DNA from: Eubacterium sp.
GTDB lineage: Bacteria; Bacillota; Clostridia; Lachnospirales; Lachnospiraceae
Length of the DNA stretch: 5,638 nt
Reading direction: 5' to 3'
NCBI GenBank assembly: GCA_021442545.1
Contig: JABUSX010000411.1
Location: 1 to 5,638 of the forward strand
The position numbers were made by a program, and so were the translations under genes. Of the stretch, positions 1-4,925 are shown one piece after another (within the stretch, counting starts at the first letter, position 1; the number at the start of each line of letters is the position of its first letter). The notes under the pieces are model-generated. The model was not told where the DNA came from. It did no database searches and was given only the letters and a program-made list of their open reading frames with translations.

Positions 1-445
1 CTCCGATCGTCACAAGCGGCGTTACCAGAATATCGACCTTTGTTTCCTTGGAAACCGCTTTTCCGATTTCGGCTGAAATGATAGCAACAAACAAAACGGC
101 AAGCGGACCGCCGGCGCCCCCGAGTGCATTTGAGGCAAAGCCGACCGTGATCAGTGAAAACAGTACCAGCGGCGGACAGTGAAGTGCGTAACCGATTGCG
201 ACGGCCATTGCCGGACCGCTCATTGCCGTGGCCAGACCCCCTACCGTGTAATCGATTCCTCCGATCGTTGCGATCGGATCCGACAATACGCCGATGCCGA
301 ACTGCGTTCCGATCGTATTGATGATCGTCCCGATCAGAAGCGAGCAGAACAGGCCCTGCGCCATTGCGCCCAGTGCATCGATCCCGTACCGTTTCAGCGA
401 GATCTCTATGTCTTTACGTTTCAGAAATGCCTTGAATTTTTCCAT
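1..445 (-). CDS. PTS-type permease, EIIC_2-like (5' part only)
   Basis: This is an integral membrane permease that resembles the PTS_EIIC_2 family (Pfam PF13303), the sugar-translocating IIC type; I recognise it by its overall pattern, not by a search. The reading frame is open from the ATG at 443-445 to the left edge, giving 148 codons of a protein that is usually about 340 residues, so more than half is missing. It begins with a basic, charged stretch (residues 1-20, MEKFKAFLKRKD...). Hydrophobic, Gly/Ala-rich segments follow at about 23-46, 66-88 and 91-126, with the landmarks YGIDALGAMAQG (20-31), SGPAMAVAIGYAL (76-88) and NALGGAGGPLAV (106-117). The start is supported by an AGAAAGGGA ribosome binding site about five bases upstream. 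No HPr, IIA or IIB partner is in the window, so the substrate is unknown and the PTS role is a family-level inference. It is transcribed away from amt but separated from it by a terminator, so it is probably its own operon. Confidence 0.72.
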   Translation of the reverse strand, partial: MEKFKAFLKRKDIEISLKRYGIDALGAMAQGLFCSLLIGTIINTIGTQFGIGVLSDPIATIGGIDYTVGGLATAMSGPAMAVAIGYALHCPPLVLFSLITVGFASNALGGAGGPLAVLFVAIISAEIGKAVSKETKVDILVTPLVTIG

Positions 446-533
446 GACTTCCCTTTCTGCGGCGATCTGTATATGCCGGGTTTTTCTTTTCTGCCCTCAC
501 ACATCCGAAACCTTGCCGCTCTCCGTACAGAAT

Positions 534-572
534 GGCCGGAAAACCGGCCTGCTGATACAGGAATCCTGAATC
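534..572 (-). other. paired dyads in the leader of the permease gene
   Basis: Two inverted repeats lie just downstream of the predicted start. One is an imperfect 19-bp dyad at 554-572 with core CAGGA-A-TCCTG (558-568). The other is a perfect GGCCGG/CCGGCC stem (534-539 and 544-549) with a four-base loop, AAAA on the plus strand and UUUU in the minus-strand RNA. Neither is followed by a U tract, so they are not intrinsic terminators. They may be leader RNA structures or a second operator. The remaining leader (446-533) shows only the ribosome binding site. Confidence 0.35.
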
Positions 573-591
573 GTGCATCATTGTAGCACGA
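571..591. promoter_or_regulatory. operator-like palindrome over the permease -10 box
   Basis: TCGTGC (571-576) and GCACGA (586-591) form a perfect 6+6 inverted repeat with a 9-base spacer. The putative -10 box (580-585) lies within the spacer, so a protein bound here would block RNA polymerase. This is typical of a repressor operator, but no regulator gene is next to it and the motif matches no operator I can name. The match could also be chance. Confidence 0.3.
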
Positions 592-609
592 TGAATATTT
601 TATAAACAA
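580..609 (-). promoter_or_regulatory. putative promoter of the PTS-type permease
   Basis: On the minus strand, TTGTTT (604-609) is followed after 18 bases by TACAAT (580-585), one mismatch from the consensus -10 box. The predicted start is near 573, giving a leader of roughly 130 nt before the ATG at 445. The -35 box is weak and the surrounding DNA is AT-rich, with another possible -10 (TATAAA, 599-604), so the exact promoter is uncertain. Confidence 0.42.
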
Positions 610-700
610 TGGAATTGATAATAAATAGACAAAGAAAATGATGTCTGTATACGCATGCTGCAAAAGCGTTCTTTTTCAATAGAAACGAAAGATCACAGAA

Positions 701-749
701 CAGAAAGATTCCGGCAGAAAGATTCCGGCAGAAAGATTCCGGCAGAAAG
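701..749. repeat. 14-bp tandem repeat, 3.5 copies
   Basis: The unit CAGAAAGATTCCGG is repeated exactly at 701-714, 715-728 and 729-742, and a half copy (CAGAAAG) at 743-749 runs into the base of the amt terminator. On the minus strand each copy reads CCGGAATCTTTCTG, so the U-rich tail that follows the terminator stem is itself part of the repeat. The copies are identical, which suggests recent slippage. No coding role is seen. Confidence 0.9.
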
Positions 750-780
750 GCCGCCGCATTAATTTCTTAATACGGCAGCC
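743..780 (-). terminator. intrinsic terminator after the amt-PII gene
   Basis: In the minus-strand RNA a 14-bp stem pairs 767-780 with 749-762 around a GAAA tetraloop (763-766). Two of the pairs are G-U wobbles. In plus-strand RNA the same two positions would be C-A mismatches, so the structure favours leftward transcription. The stem is followed by a short, imperfect U tract (UUUCUG). It lies 38 bases beyond the amt stop codon (818-820), as expected for the end of that transcript. Confidence 0.8.
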
Positions 781-817
781 GTTTTCTTTCAGCAATATTC
801 TGTTCAGAGGGTGTATC

Positions 818-2566
818 TTACTCCTCGGACACCAGTGCGTCTACGCCTGTTTCTCCCGTCCGGACACGTACGACATCCTCAACATCGTATACAAAGATCT
901 TCCCGTCACCGATATGTCCTGTGTAAAGGGCTTTCTTTGCCACATCGATGATATGCCCCACCTGGCCGCCTTTTACGACCATGTCGATCTGGATCTTGGG
1001 CAGGAGCGTTGTATCGACTTCAACGCCTCTGTAAAACTCCGGTTTGCCTTTCTGCGTCCCGCATCCCAGTACATGCGAAACCGTCATGCCCTTTACTCCA
1101 AGAGCTGTCATTGCTGTCTTAAAGGTTTCAAATTTGCTCTCACGGCAGATGATCTCAACTTTCGTGATCTTCGGCGTTCCGTTGTCAAACGACGGCATCT
1201 TTTTGACCTCTACGGCCTCCGCCATGGGAACATCTCCGGTTACGGCAACCGCATTTTCAAATCCGTAATCGATAGCGGATACCTTCGGAGAAAAGTCTGC
1301 ATAAGCTGATGTAAGACCATGTTCGGAAATATCCAGACCTCTGAGTTCCTCTTCCGGAGACACCCTGAGTCCGATGGTTTTTTTGATGATCGTGAAGGTG
1401 AGCAGCATGCAGACCGCTGTCCATGCCAGTACGCTTACGATACCAAGAAGCTGTACTCCCAGAAGGCCGGCTTTTCCGGTACAGAAAAGTCCCTCGAGGC
1501 CTGCAGGTGCATTCGGATCCGCAAACAGTCCGACCGCTATCGTTCCCCATACACCGTTTACAAGATGAACGGCCGATGCACCGGCGGGATCGTCAACATG
1601 AAGCTTAATATCTATGACCTCAATTGCCACTACAACGATGATGCCTGATACGACACCTATGATCAGCGCACCGACCGCATTCACCGCATCACAGCCGGCC
1701 GTAACGCCCACAAGACCTGCAAGCGAAGCATTCAGACACATGGAAACATCCGGCTTTCCGTTTTTGGCCCATGTGAAGATCAGACAGGCGATCGTCGCTG
1801 CACACGGCGCGATCGTTGTCGTAAGGAAGATCGATCCCAGCGATGCGGTATCCCATGCGGCGGCACCGTTGAATCCGTACCAGCCGAACCACAGAATAAA
1901 ACAGCCGAGTGCGCCGAGCGTAAGGGAATGACCCTGAATGGCATTTACCTTTACGACTTTTCCCTGTTTGTCTTTTACATATTTCCCGAGACGCGGCCCG
2001 ACCATGATCGCACCGATCAGAGCCGCCATGCCGCCGACCGAATGGATCGCCGCCGAACCGGCAAAATCATGGAAGCCGAGCTGTGCCAGCCAGCCGTTTG
2101 CATTCCAGATCCATCCCGCCTCGATCGGATACACGACCAGAGACATTACGGCTGAATAAATACAGTATGATGAAAATTTCGTTCTCTCTGCCATCGAGCC
2201 CGAAACGATCGTCGCCGTCGTGGCACAGAACACAAGATTGATCACAAATACGGATGCATTTCCGTTTATGAAACTCCCGAAATCACTGAACAGCTGATAT
2301 TCCGGCGCTCCTATAAACCCGAAAAAATAGTTTTCCGACATCATGAGACCGAAGCCCAGAACGGTGAAGCAGAGCGCACCGATACAGAAGTCGATCAGTG
2401 TTTTCATGATGATGTTGCCTGCATTTTTGGCCCTGGTGAAGCCGCTTTCCACCATGGTAAAGCCGCAGTGCATAAAGAACACCATGGCCGCGCCGATGAG
2501 AAGCCAGATCCCGAAGGCACTGCTGTTTGCCGTTTCCTGAATTGCCGTCAATATTTCATTACTCAT
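818..2566 (-). CDS. amt: ammonium transporter fused to a C-terminal PII domain
   Basis: This 582-residue protein joins an Amt channel (about 1-405) to a PII/GlnK domain (about 465-576) through a linker of some 60 residues. Amt proteins are trimeric inner-membrane channels that take up ammonium. The hallmark residues are visible: the twin histidines H175 (DFAGSAAIHS) and H334 (DDPAGASAVH), the MAER loop (125-128), phenylalanine-gate candidates F113 and F232, and the cytoplasmic tail RVSPEEELRGLDISEHG (401-417). In the PII domain the nucleotide and 2-oxoglutarate contacts are kept: Q505 (Q39 in E. coli numbering), K524 (K58), G553 (G87), K556 (K90), R567 and R569 (R101 and R103). The T-loop keeps the pore-plugging arginine (R513, R47) but has valine at 517 where the uridylylated Tyr51 should be. 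Free GlnK plugs AmtB in trans; the fusion suggests gating in cis. The ATG at 2566 is preceded by an AGGGG ribosome binding site. Expression probably depends on readthrough of two leader terminators (2612-2731). Amt-PII fusions occur in other Firmicutes, so the fusion itself is not new. Confidence 0.95.
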   Translation of the reverse strand: MSNEILTAIQETANSSAFGIWLLIGAAMVFFMHCGFTMVESGFTRAKNAGNIIMKTLIDFCIGALCFTVLGFGLMMSENYFFGFIGAPEYQLFSDFGSFINGNASVFVINLVFCATTATIVSGSMAERTKFSSYCIYSAVMSLVVYPIEAGWIWNANGWLAQLGFHDFAGSAAIHSVGGMAALIGAIMVGPRLGKYVKDKQGKVVKVNAIQGHSLTLGALGCFILWFGWYGFNGAAAWDTASLGSIFLTTTIAPCAATIACLIFTWAKNGKPDVSMCLNASLAGLVGVTAGCDAVNAVGALIIGVVSGIIVVVAIEVIDIKLHVDDPAGASAVHLVNGVWGTIAVGLFADPNAPAGLEGLFCTGKAGLLGVQLLGIVSVLAWTAVCMLLTFTIIKKTIGLRVSPEEELRGLDISEHGLTSAYADFSPKVSAIDYGFENAVAVTGDVPMAEAVEVKKMPSFDNGTPKITKVEIICRESKFETFKTAMTALGVKGMTVSHVLGCGTQKGKPEFYRGVEVDTTLLPKIQIDMVVKGGQVGHIIDVAKKALYTGHIGDGKIFVYDVEDVVRVRTGETGVDALVSEE

Positions 2567-2611
2567 AACCTTTACCCCTGCCTTACTCTTTGCTGTTCAA
2601 AACCGGAAAAC

Positions 2612-2660
2612 AAAAAAGACGGCGCCCGGAATAAACTATGTTCACTCTTCGGACGCCATC
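2612..2660 (-). terminator. second leader terminator of amt (T2)
   Basis: In the minus-strand RNA, 2650-2660 (GAUGGCGUCCG) pairs with 2618-2628 (CGGGCGCCGUC) in an 11-bp stem with two G-U wobbles and a loop of about 21 nt. It is followed by six U residues (2612-2617). It sits between the amt promoter and the amt start codon, so it would stop amt transcription unless it is read through. Its 5' arm overlaps a hexaloop hairpin (2649-2666), and the two structures cannot form at once. Confidence 0.8.
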
Positions 2661-2666
2661 GTCGGA
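2649..2666 (-). promoter_or_regulatory. hexaloop hairpin competing with T2 (possible ANTAR site)
   Basis: The minus-strand RNA can form UCCGAC-[GAUGGC]-GUCCGA: three pairs next to the loop, one C-C mismatch, then two more pairs. The six-base loop has G at position 4 and ends in GGC like the loops before T1 and the glnA terminator, but it has G instead of A at position 1. Forming it removes the 5' arm of T2. An alternative local hairpin with a five-base loop (CAUUG/CGAUG, 2658-2670) competes, so this is the weakest of the three sites. Confidence 0.4.
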
Positions 2667-2694
2667 CAATGTTCAATTCTGTTTTCTGATTTTC

Positions 2695-2731
2695 AAAAAA
2701 AAGACATCTCGGTCAGATCAACCAAGACGCC
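2695..2731 (-). terminator. first leader terminator of amt (T1)
   Basis: In the minus-strand RNA, 2721-2731 (GGCGUCUUGGU) pairs with 2703-2713 (ACCGAGAUGUC) over 11 bp with three G-U wobbles and a seven-base loop. Eight uninterrupted U residues follow (2695-2702). It begins only about ten bases after the predicted transcription start, so the terminated product would be an RNA of about 45 nt. In default conditions most transcripts from the strong promoter should end here. Confidence 0.83.
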
Positions 2732-2738
2732 TTTGCCT
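2725..2738 (-). promoter_or_regulatory. hexaloop hairpin competing with T1 (possible ANTAR site)
   Basis: The minus-strand RNA can form AGGC-[AAAGGC]-GUCU, a four-base-pair stem (one G-U) closing a six-base loop with A at position 1 and G at position 4. These are the loop positions recalled as conserved in RNA sites of ANTAR antiterminators such as EutV and NasR. The 3' arm and part of the loop are the 5' arm of T1, so the two folds exclude each other. The stem is short and would need protein to hold it. Confidence 0.5.
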
Positions 2739-2746
2739 ACCTGCGC

Positions 2747-2775
2747 ATTATAGGTCTCGTTTTTTTGTTTGTCAA
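2747..2775 (-). promoter_or_regulatory. consensus promoter of amt
   Basis: On the minus strand, TTGACA (2770-2775) and TATAAT (2747-2752) are both perfect consensus boxes at the ideal spacing of 17. The predicted start is near 2740, leaving a leader of about 174 nt. Such a strong, seemingly unregulated promoter followed by terminators points to control after initiation. Confidence 0.9.
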
Positions 2776-2796
2776 CAACCTTTTTTTATTTTTTCA

Positions 2797-2825
2797 TTGA
2801 CAACAGCACTTTATTCAGCTAAAGT
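2797..2825 (+). promoter_or_regulatory. promoter of glnA and the ANTAR gene
   Basis: TTGACA (2797-2802) is followed at the ideal 17-base spacing by TAAAGT (2820-2825), two mismatches from TATAAT. The predicted start is about 2832. It stands back to back with the amt promoter: the two -35 boxes face away from each other across 21 AT-rich bases (2776-2796), and together they form the inverted repeat TTGTCAA/TTGACAA. A 7-bp palindrome (CACTTTA/TAAAGTG, 2807-2826) covers the spacer and -10 box. Confidence 0.72.
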
Positions 2826-2831
2826 GTCTTC

Positions 2832-2851
2832 AGTGAACAACGGCGTTCATT
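2832..2851 (+). promoter_or_regulatory. hexaloop hairpin in the glnA leader (possible ANTAR site)
   Basis: AGUGAAC (2832-2838) pairs with GUUCAUU (2845-2851) over seven base pairs, one of them G-U, closing the six-base loop AACGGC (2839-2844). The loop has A at position 1 and G at position 4, the positions recalled as conserved in ANTAR RNA targets, and shares GGC with the two amt loops. The 3' arm is also the start of the glnA leader terminator, so this is a textbook antiterminator geometry. It starts at about +1 of the transcript. Binding by the ANTAR protein encoded at 4211-4792 is inferred. Confidence 0.6.
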
Positions 2852-2887
2852 TCAGGCGGTCCGGCTGCCCGAAATGAACTTTTTTTT
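2845..2887 (+). terminator. leader terminator of glnA
   Basis: GUUCAUUUC (2845-2853) pairs perfectly with GAAAUGAAC (2871-2879). After one A-C mismatch a further five pairs form (GGCGG 2855-2859 with CUGCC 2865-2869) around a UCCGG loop. Eight U residues follow at 2880-2887. It lies between the promoter and the glnA ATG (2910) and would cut transcription to about 55 nt. An ATG at 2874 lies inside its 3' arm. Confidence 0.9.
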
Positions 2888-2909
2888 GTTATTTTTTCAG
2901 GTATTCGTT

Positions 2910-4136
2910 ATGAAGTATTCAAAAGAAGAGGTCATCCAGTATGTTCTGGAGGATGACGTAAAATTTATCCGGCTTGCCTTTTGTGATGTTTTCGGAAAGC
3001 AGAAAAACATAGCCATTACAAAAAACGAAATCGTTCGTGCGTTTGAACAGGGAATTGCCATTGACGGTTCTTCCATTGACGGTTTTGCGGATGTAACCCA
3101 TTCGGATATACTTCTTTTCCCCGATCCGATCACTTTTTCGGATCTTCCGTGGAGACCCGAACACGGAAAGGTTGTCCGGATGTTCAGCTCCATAAAATAC
3201 ACGGACGGCACCCCCTTCGTCTGTGATACCAGACAGATTCTGAAGAATGCCATAAAGGATGCCGCCAGAGCCGGATTATCCTTCTATTTCGGTTCGGAAC
3301 AGGAATTTTATCTGTTCAAGCTGGACGAAAAAGGAAATCCCACGAAGGAGCCTTATGATATGGCTTCCTGCATGGATATTGCTCCGGAAGACAAGGGGGA
3401 AAATGTCCGCCGCGAGATCTGCATCACTCTGGAACAGATGGGGATCTATCCCGAAAGTTCCCATCACGAAGTGGGGCCCGGACAGAATGAAATTGATTTC
3501 CGTTATTCGGATCCTCTTACGGCAGCGGACAATGCCCTCACATTTCAGACGGTGGTGAGGACCATTGCGAAAAGAAACGGTTTGTTCGCCGATTTTTCGC
3601 CGAAGCCGCTCTCCGATCAGCCCGGAAACGGATTTCATATAAACTTTTCCATAACCACATCCGATAATTCCGAGTTTATGCAGCATGTTATTGCGGGAAT
3701 CCTTGCAAAAGGTCCCGATATGACGCTTTTCATGAATCCGACAGATAATTCCTATACGCGGTTCGGAAAAGACAAGGCTCCGAAGTATATTACCTGGTCA
3801 AGAGAAAACAGAAGTCCTTTCGTAAGGGTCACCTCTGCGGAAGGAAGCTTCCGGAAGGCCGAACTTCGATCTCCGGATCCCTCTGCAAATCCGTATCTGG
3901 CCTTTGCACTCATGATCTATGCGGGGCTTTACGGCGTGAAGAACAAGCTCCCGCTGCCGGAAACGGCAAAATTCAGCGAATATAAATCGGACCGGGATCT
4001 GGCAGAACGCTTTCAGCCGCTGCCCGGAAACCTGAGAAAAGCCGGTGAAGCGGCACTGGGCAGTGATTTTATCAATACGTATATTCCTGCTGAGATCCTG
4101 AGGATCTACGGCAGCGGAAAGGTCTTAACACATTAA
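2910..4136 (+). CDS. glnA: glutamine synthetase, short type I form
   Basis: Glutamine synthetase joins ammonium to glutamate with ATP in the cytoplasm as a dodecamer. This copy has 408 residues, against about 440-470 for classic GSI. An N-terminal beta-grasp domain (about 12-95) holds the Asp50 loop, IDGSSIDGF (51-59). The catalytic domain keeps the metal and substrate ligands E130 and E132 (SEQEF), E187 (HHEVGPG), E194, H243 (GNGFHINF), R301 (NRSP) and E318 (AELRSPDP). The flap glutamate (E327 in E. coli, E304 in Bacillus, YEAP) aligns with lysine K289 (DKAP). The protein ends soon after the last catalytic helices and lacks the terminal region ending near HPWE that stacks the two hexamers; the adenylylation tyrosine motif is absent too. 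I choose the ATG at 2910 because the earlier in-frame ATG at 2874 lies in the terminator stem, while MKYSKEEV matches the family start. The ribosome binding site is weak (CAGG, eight bases before ATG). The flap and C-terminal differences may be normal for short clostridial enzymes; glutamine synthetase remains the best call. Confidence 0.92.
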   Translation: MKYSKEEVIQYVLEDDVKFIRLAFCDVFGKQKNIAITKNEIVRAFEQGIAIDGSSIDGFADVTHSDILLFPDPITFSDLPWRPEHGKVVRMFSSIKYTDGTPFVCDTRQILKNAIKDAARAGLSFYFGSEQEFYLFKLDEKGNPTKEPYDMASCMDIAPEDKGENVRREICITLEQMGIYPESSHHEVGPGQNEIDFRYSDPLTAADNALTFQTVVRTIAKRNGLFADFSPKPLSDQPGNGFHINFSITTSDNSEFMQHVIAGILAKGPDMTLFMNPTDNSYTRFGKDKAPKYITWSRENRSPFVRVTSAEGSFRKAELRSPDPSANPYLAFALMIYAGLYGVKNKLPLPETAKFSEYKSDRDLAERFQPLPGNLRKAGEAALGSDFINTYIPAEILRIYGSGKVLTH

Positions 4137-4149
4137 GCAGAAAACCTTC

Positions 4150-4163
4150 CGGCCGGCAGGCCG
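4150..4163 (+). other. GC-rich stem-loop between glnA and the ANTAR gene
   Basis: CGGCC and GGCCG form a perfect five-base-pair stem with a GGCA loop in the 74-base gap between glnA and the ANTAR gene. No U tract follows, so it should not terminate transcription; it may shield the glnA mRNA end or tune downstream expression. No promoter is evident in the gap, which supports cotranscription of the two genes. Confidence 0.4.
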
Positions 4164-4210
4164 CCGCCGCTGACATTGCAGATGGCAACGATTACGAAAG
4201 GAAGCCGCTC

Positions 4211-4792
4211 ATGGTTTCAGAAGAAAGAGTTTATTCCGTACTGCTTGTGTCAAATTCAGAAAAAACAAATGCCGTCCTGAGAGATCTTCTCCCCCCGGCC
4301 CGTTACTCTTTTAAGGAAACTCCCTCCGTAAGCGAAGGCAAACGATGTATGGCAGAAGCCGACTTTGACTTTGTCATTATCAATTCCCCTGTAAACGGGA
4401 AAACAGGAAAAAGATTTGCGATCGATTCCTGCCGCAGCAGATCAACCGTTGTACTCTTTCTGGCACCGGCAGCAGATTATGCCGACCTGACTCCGGACCT
4501 GAAAAAACGCGGGGTATTTGTGATCAGAAAACCTGTGGCAAAGCAGACGATCCTTCAGGTCATTGACTGGATGGAAACCTCCAGAGAACGTCTCAGGGAT
4601 ATGGAAAAAAAGAACCTTTCGGTTGAAGAGAAGATGAAAGAGATCCGTATCGTCAACAGAGCCAAACTCCTGCTGATCAGCGAACTCGGCATGAATGAGG
4701 ACGAAGCTCATCACTATATTGAAAAAAACTCCATGGACAACGGAATCACGAAGCTGGACGTTGCCAACTCCGTGATCCGTGTGTACTCCTGA
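4211..4792 (+). CDS. ANTAR-domain regulator with degenerate receiver domain
   Basis: This 193-residue protein has a receiver-like N-terminal domain (about 5-122), a charged helix likely to form a coiled coil (about 123-140) and a C-terminal ANTAR domain (about 135-190). The ANTAR part shows the usual pattern: RAKLLLISELGMNEDEAHHY (150-169), then a run of helix ending LDVANSVI (182-189). ANTAR proteins (AmiR, NasR, EutV) bind hexaloop hairpins in nascent mRNA and prevent termination. The receiver domain has lost its chemistry: the acidic pair is S14/N15, the phosphoacceptor aspartate is N58 (FVIINSP) and the conserved Thr/Ser position is not evident, though the K107-P108 pair remains. So it is unlikely to be phosphorylated by a kinase and may sense a ligand or partner protein, perhaps PII; that is inference. 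The gene follows glnA by 74 bases with a good AAAGGA ribosome binding site, and glnA-ANTAR pairs are recalled from clostridia. Likely targets are the glnA and amt leaders. It has no kinase gene beside it. Confidence 0.9.
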   Translation: MVSEERVYSVLLVSNSEKTNAVLRDLLPPARYSFKETPSVSEGKRCMAEADFDFVIINSPVNGKTGKRFAIDSCRSRSTVVLFLAPAADYADLTPDLKKRGVFVIRKPVAKQTILQVIDWMETSRERLRDMEKKNLSVEEKMKEIRIVNRAKLLLISELGMNEDEAHHYIEKNSMDNGITKLDVANSVIRVYS

Positions 4793-4807
4793 CATCCGAA
4801 GCGGATG
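4793..4807 (+). terminator. weak hairpin right after the ANTAR gene
   Basis: CATCCG (4793-4798) and CGGATG (4802-4807) form a perfect six-base-pair stem with a three-base loop immediately after the TGA. No U tract follows, so it is a poor intrinsic terminator. No better one is visible in the 133 bases between the two convergent genes. Confidence 0.25.
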
Positions 4808-4897
4808 GTTCTGAGAAATATCCGGGAAATGATCTGTCTCCGAAAATACAGCATTATGCGCGGGACGTGCTCAGTTCTTTGATAAAGCACCACCGGC

Positions 4898-4924
4898 AGC
4901 ATTCCTCATTATGAAGAGAATGCT
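4898..4924. other. inverted repeat between convergent genes
   Basis: AGCATTC (4898-4904) and GAATGCT (4918-4924) are a perfect 7+7 inverted repeat with a 13-base loop, ending one base beyond the stop codon of the DUF4234 gene. It could stabilise the 3' end of that mRNA. It lacks a U tract on either strand, so termination is not supported. Confidence 0.35.
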
Positions 4925-4925
4925 C

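Noticed and set aside
421..663. Minus-strand 80-codon reading frame over the permease promoter
   Set aside because: It overlaps the permease start in another frame, covers the promoter and dyads, and has no recognisable protein features.
914..1309. Plus-strand 131-codon reading frame opposite the PII domain
   Set aside because: It is an antisense shadow of a well-supported gene, with no family resemblance or ribosome binding site.
2874..2909. Upstream in-frame ATG of glnA, giving 12 extra residues
   Set aside because: It lies inside the 3' arm of the leader terminator, has no ribosome binding site and adds Phe/Leu-rich residues from the U tract; the family start matches the ATG at 2910.
2567..2909. 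Glutamine riboswitch or T-box in the amt or glnA leader
   Set aside because: The leaders are too short, with the first terminators within about 55 nt of the start, and show neither a T-box sequence nor the known glnA riboswitch cores; hexaloop antitermination fits better.
3276..3686. Minus-strand 136-codon reading frame opposite glnA
   Set aside because: It is an antisense shadow of the conserved GS catalytic core; residues look arbitrary.
4793..4925. Bidirectional terminator between the ANTAR and DUF4234 genes
   Set aside because: Two hairpins exist but neither has a U tract on either side, so a proper intrinsic terminator cannot be claimed.
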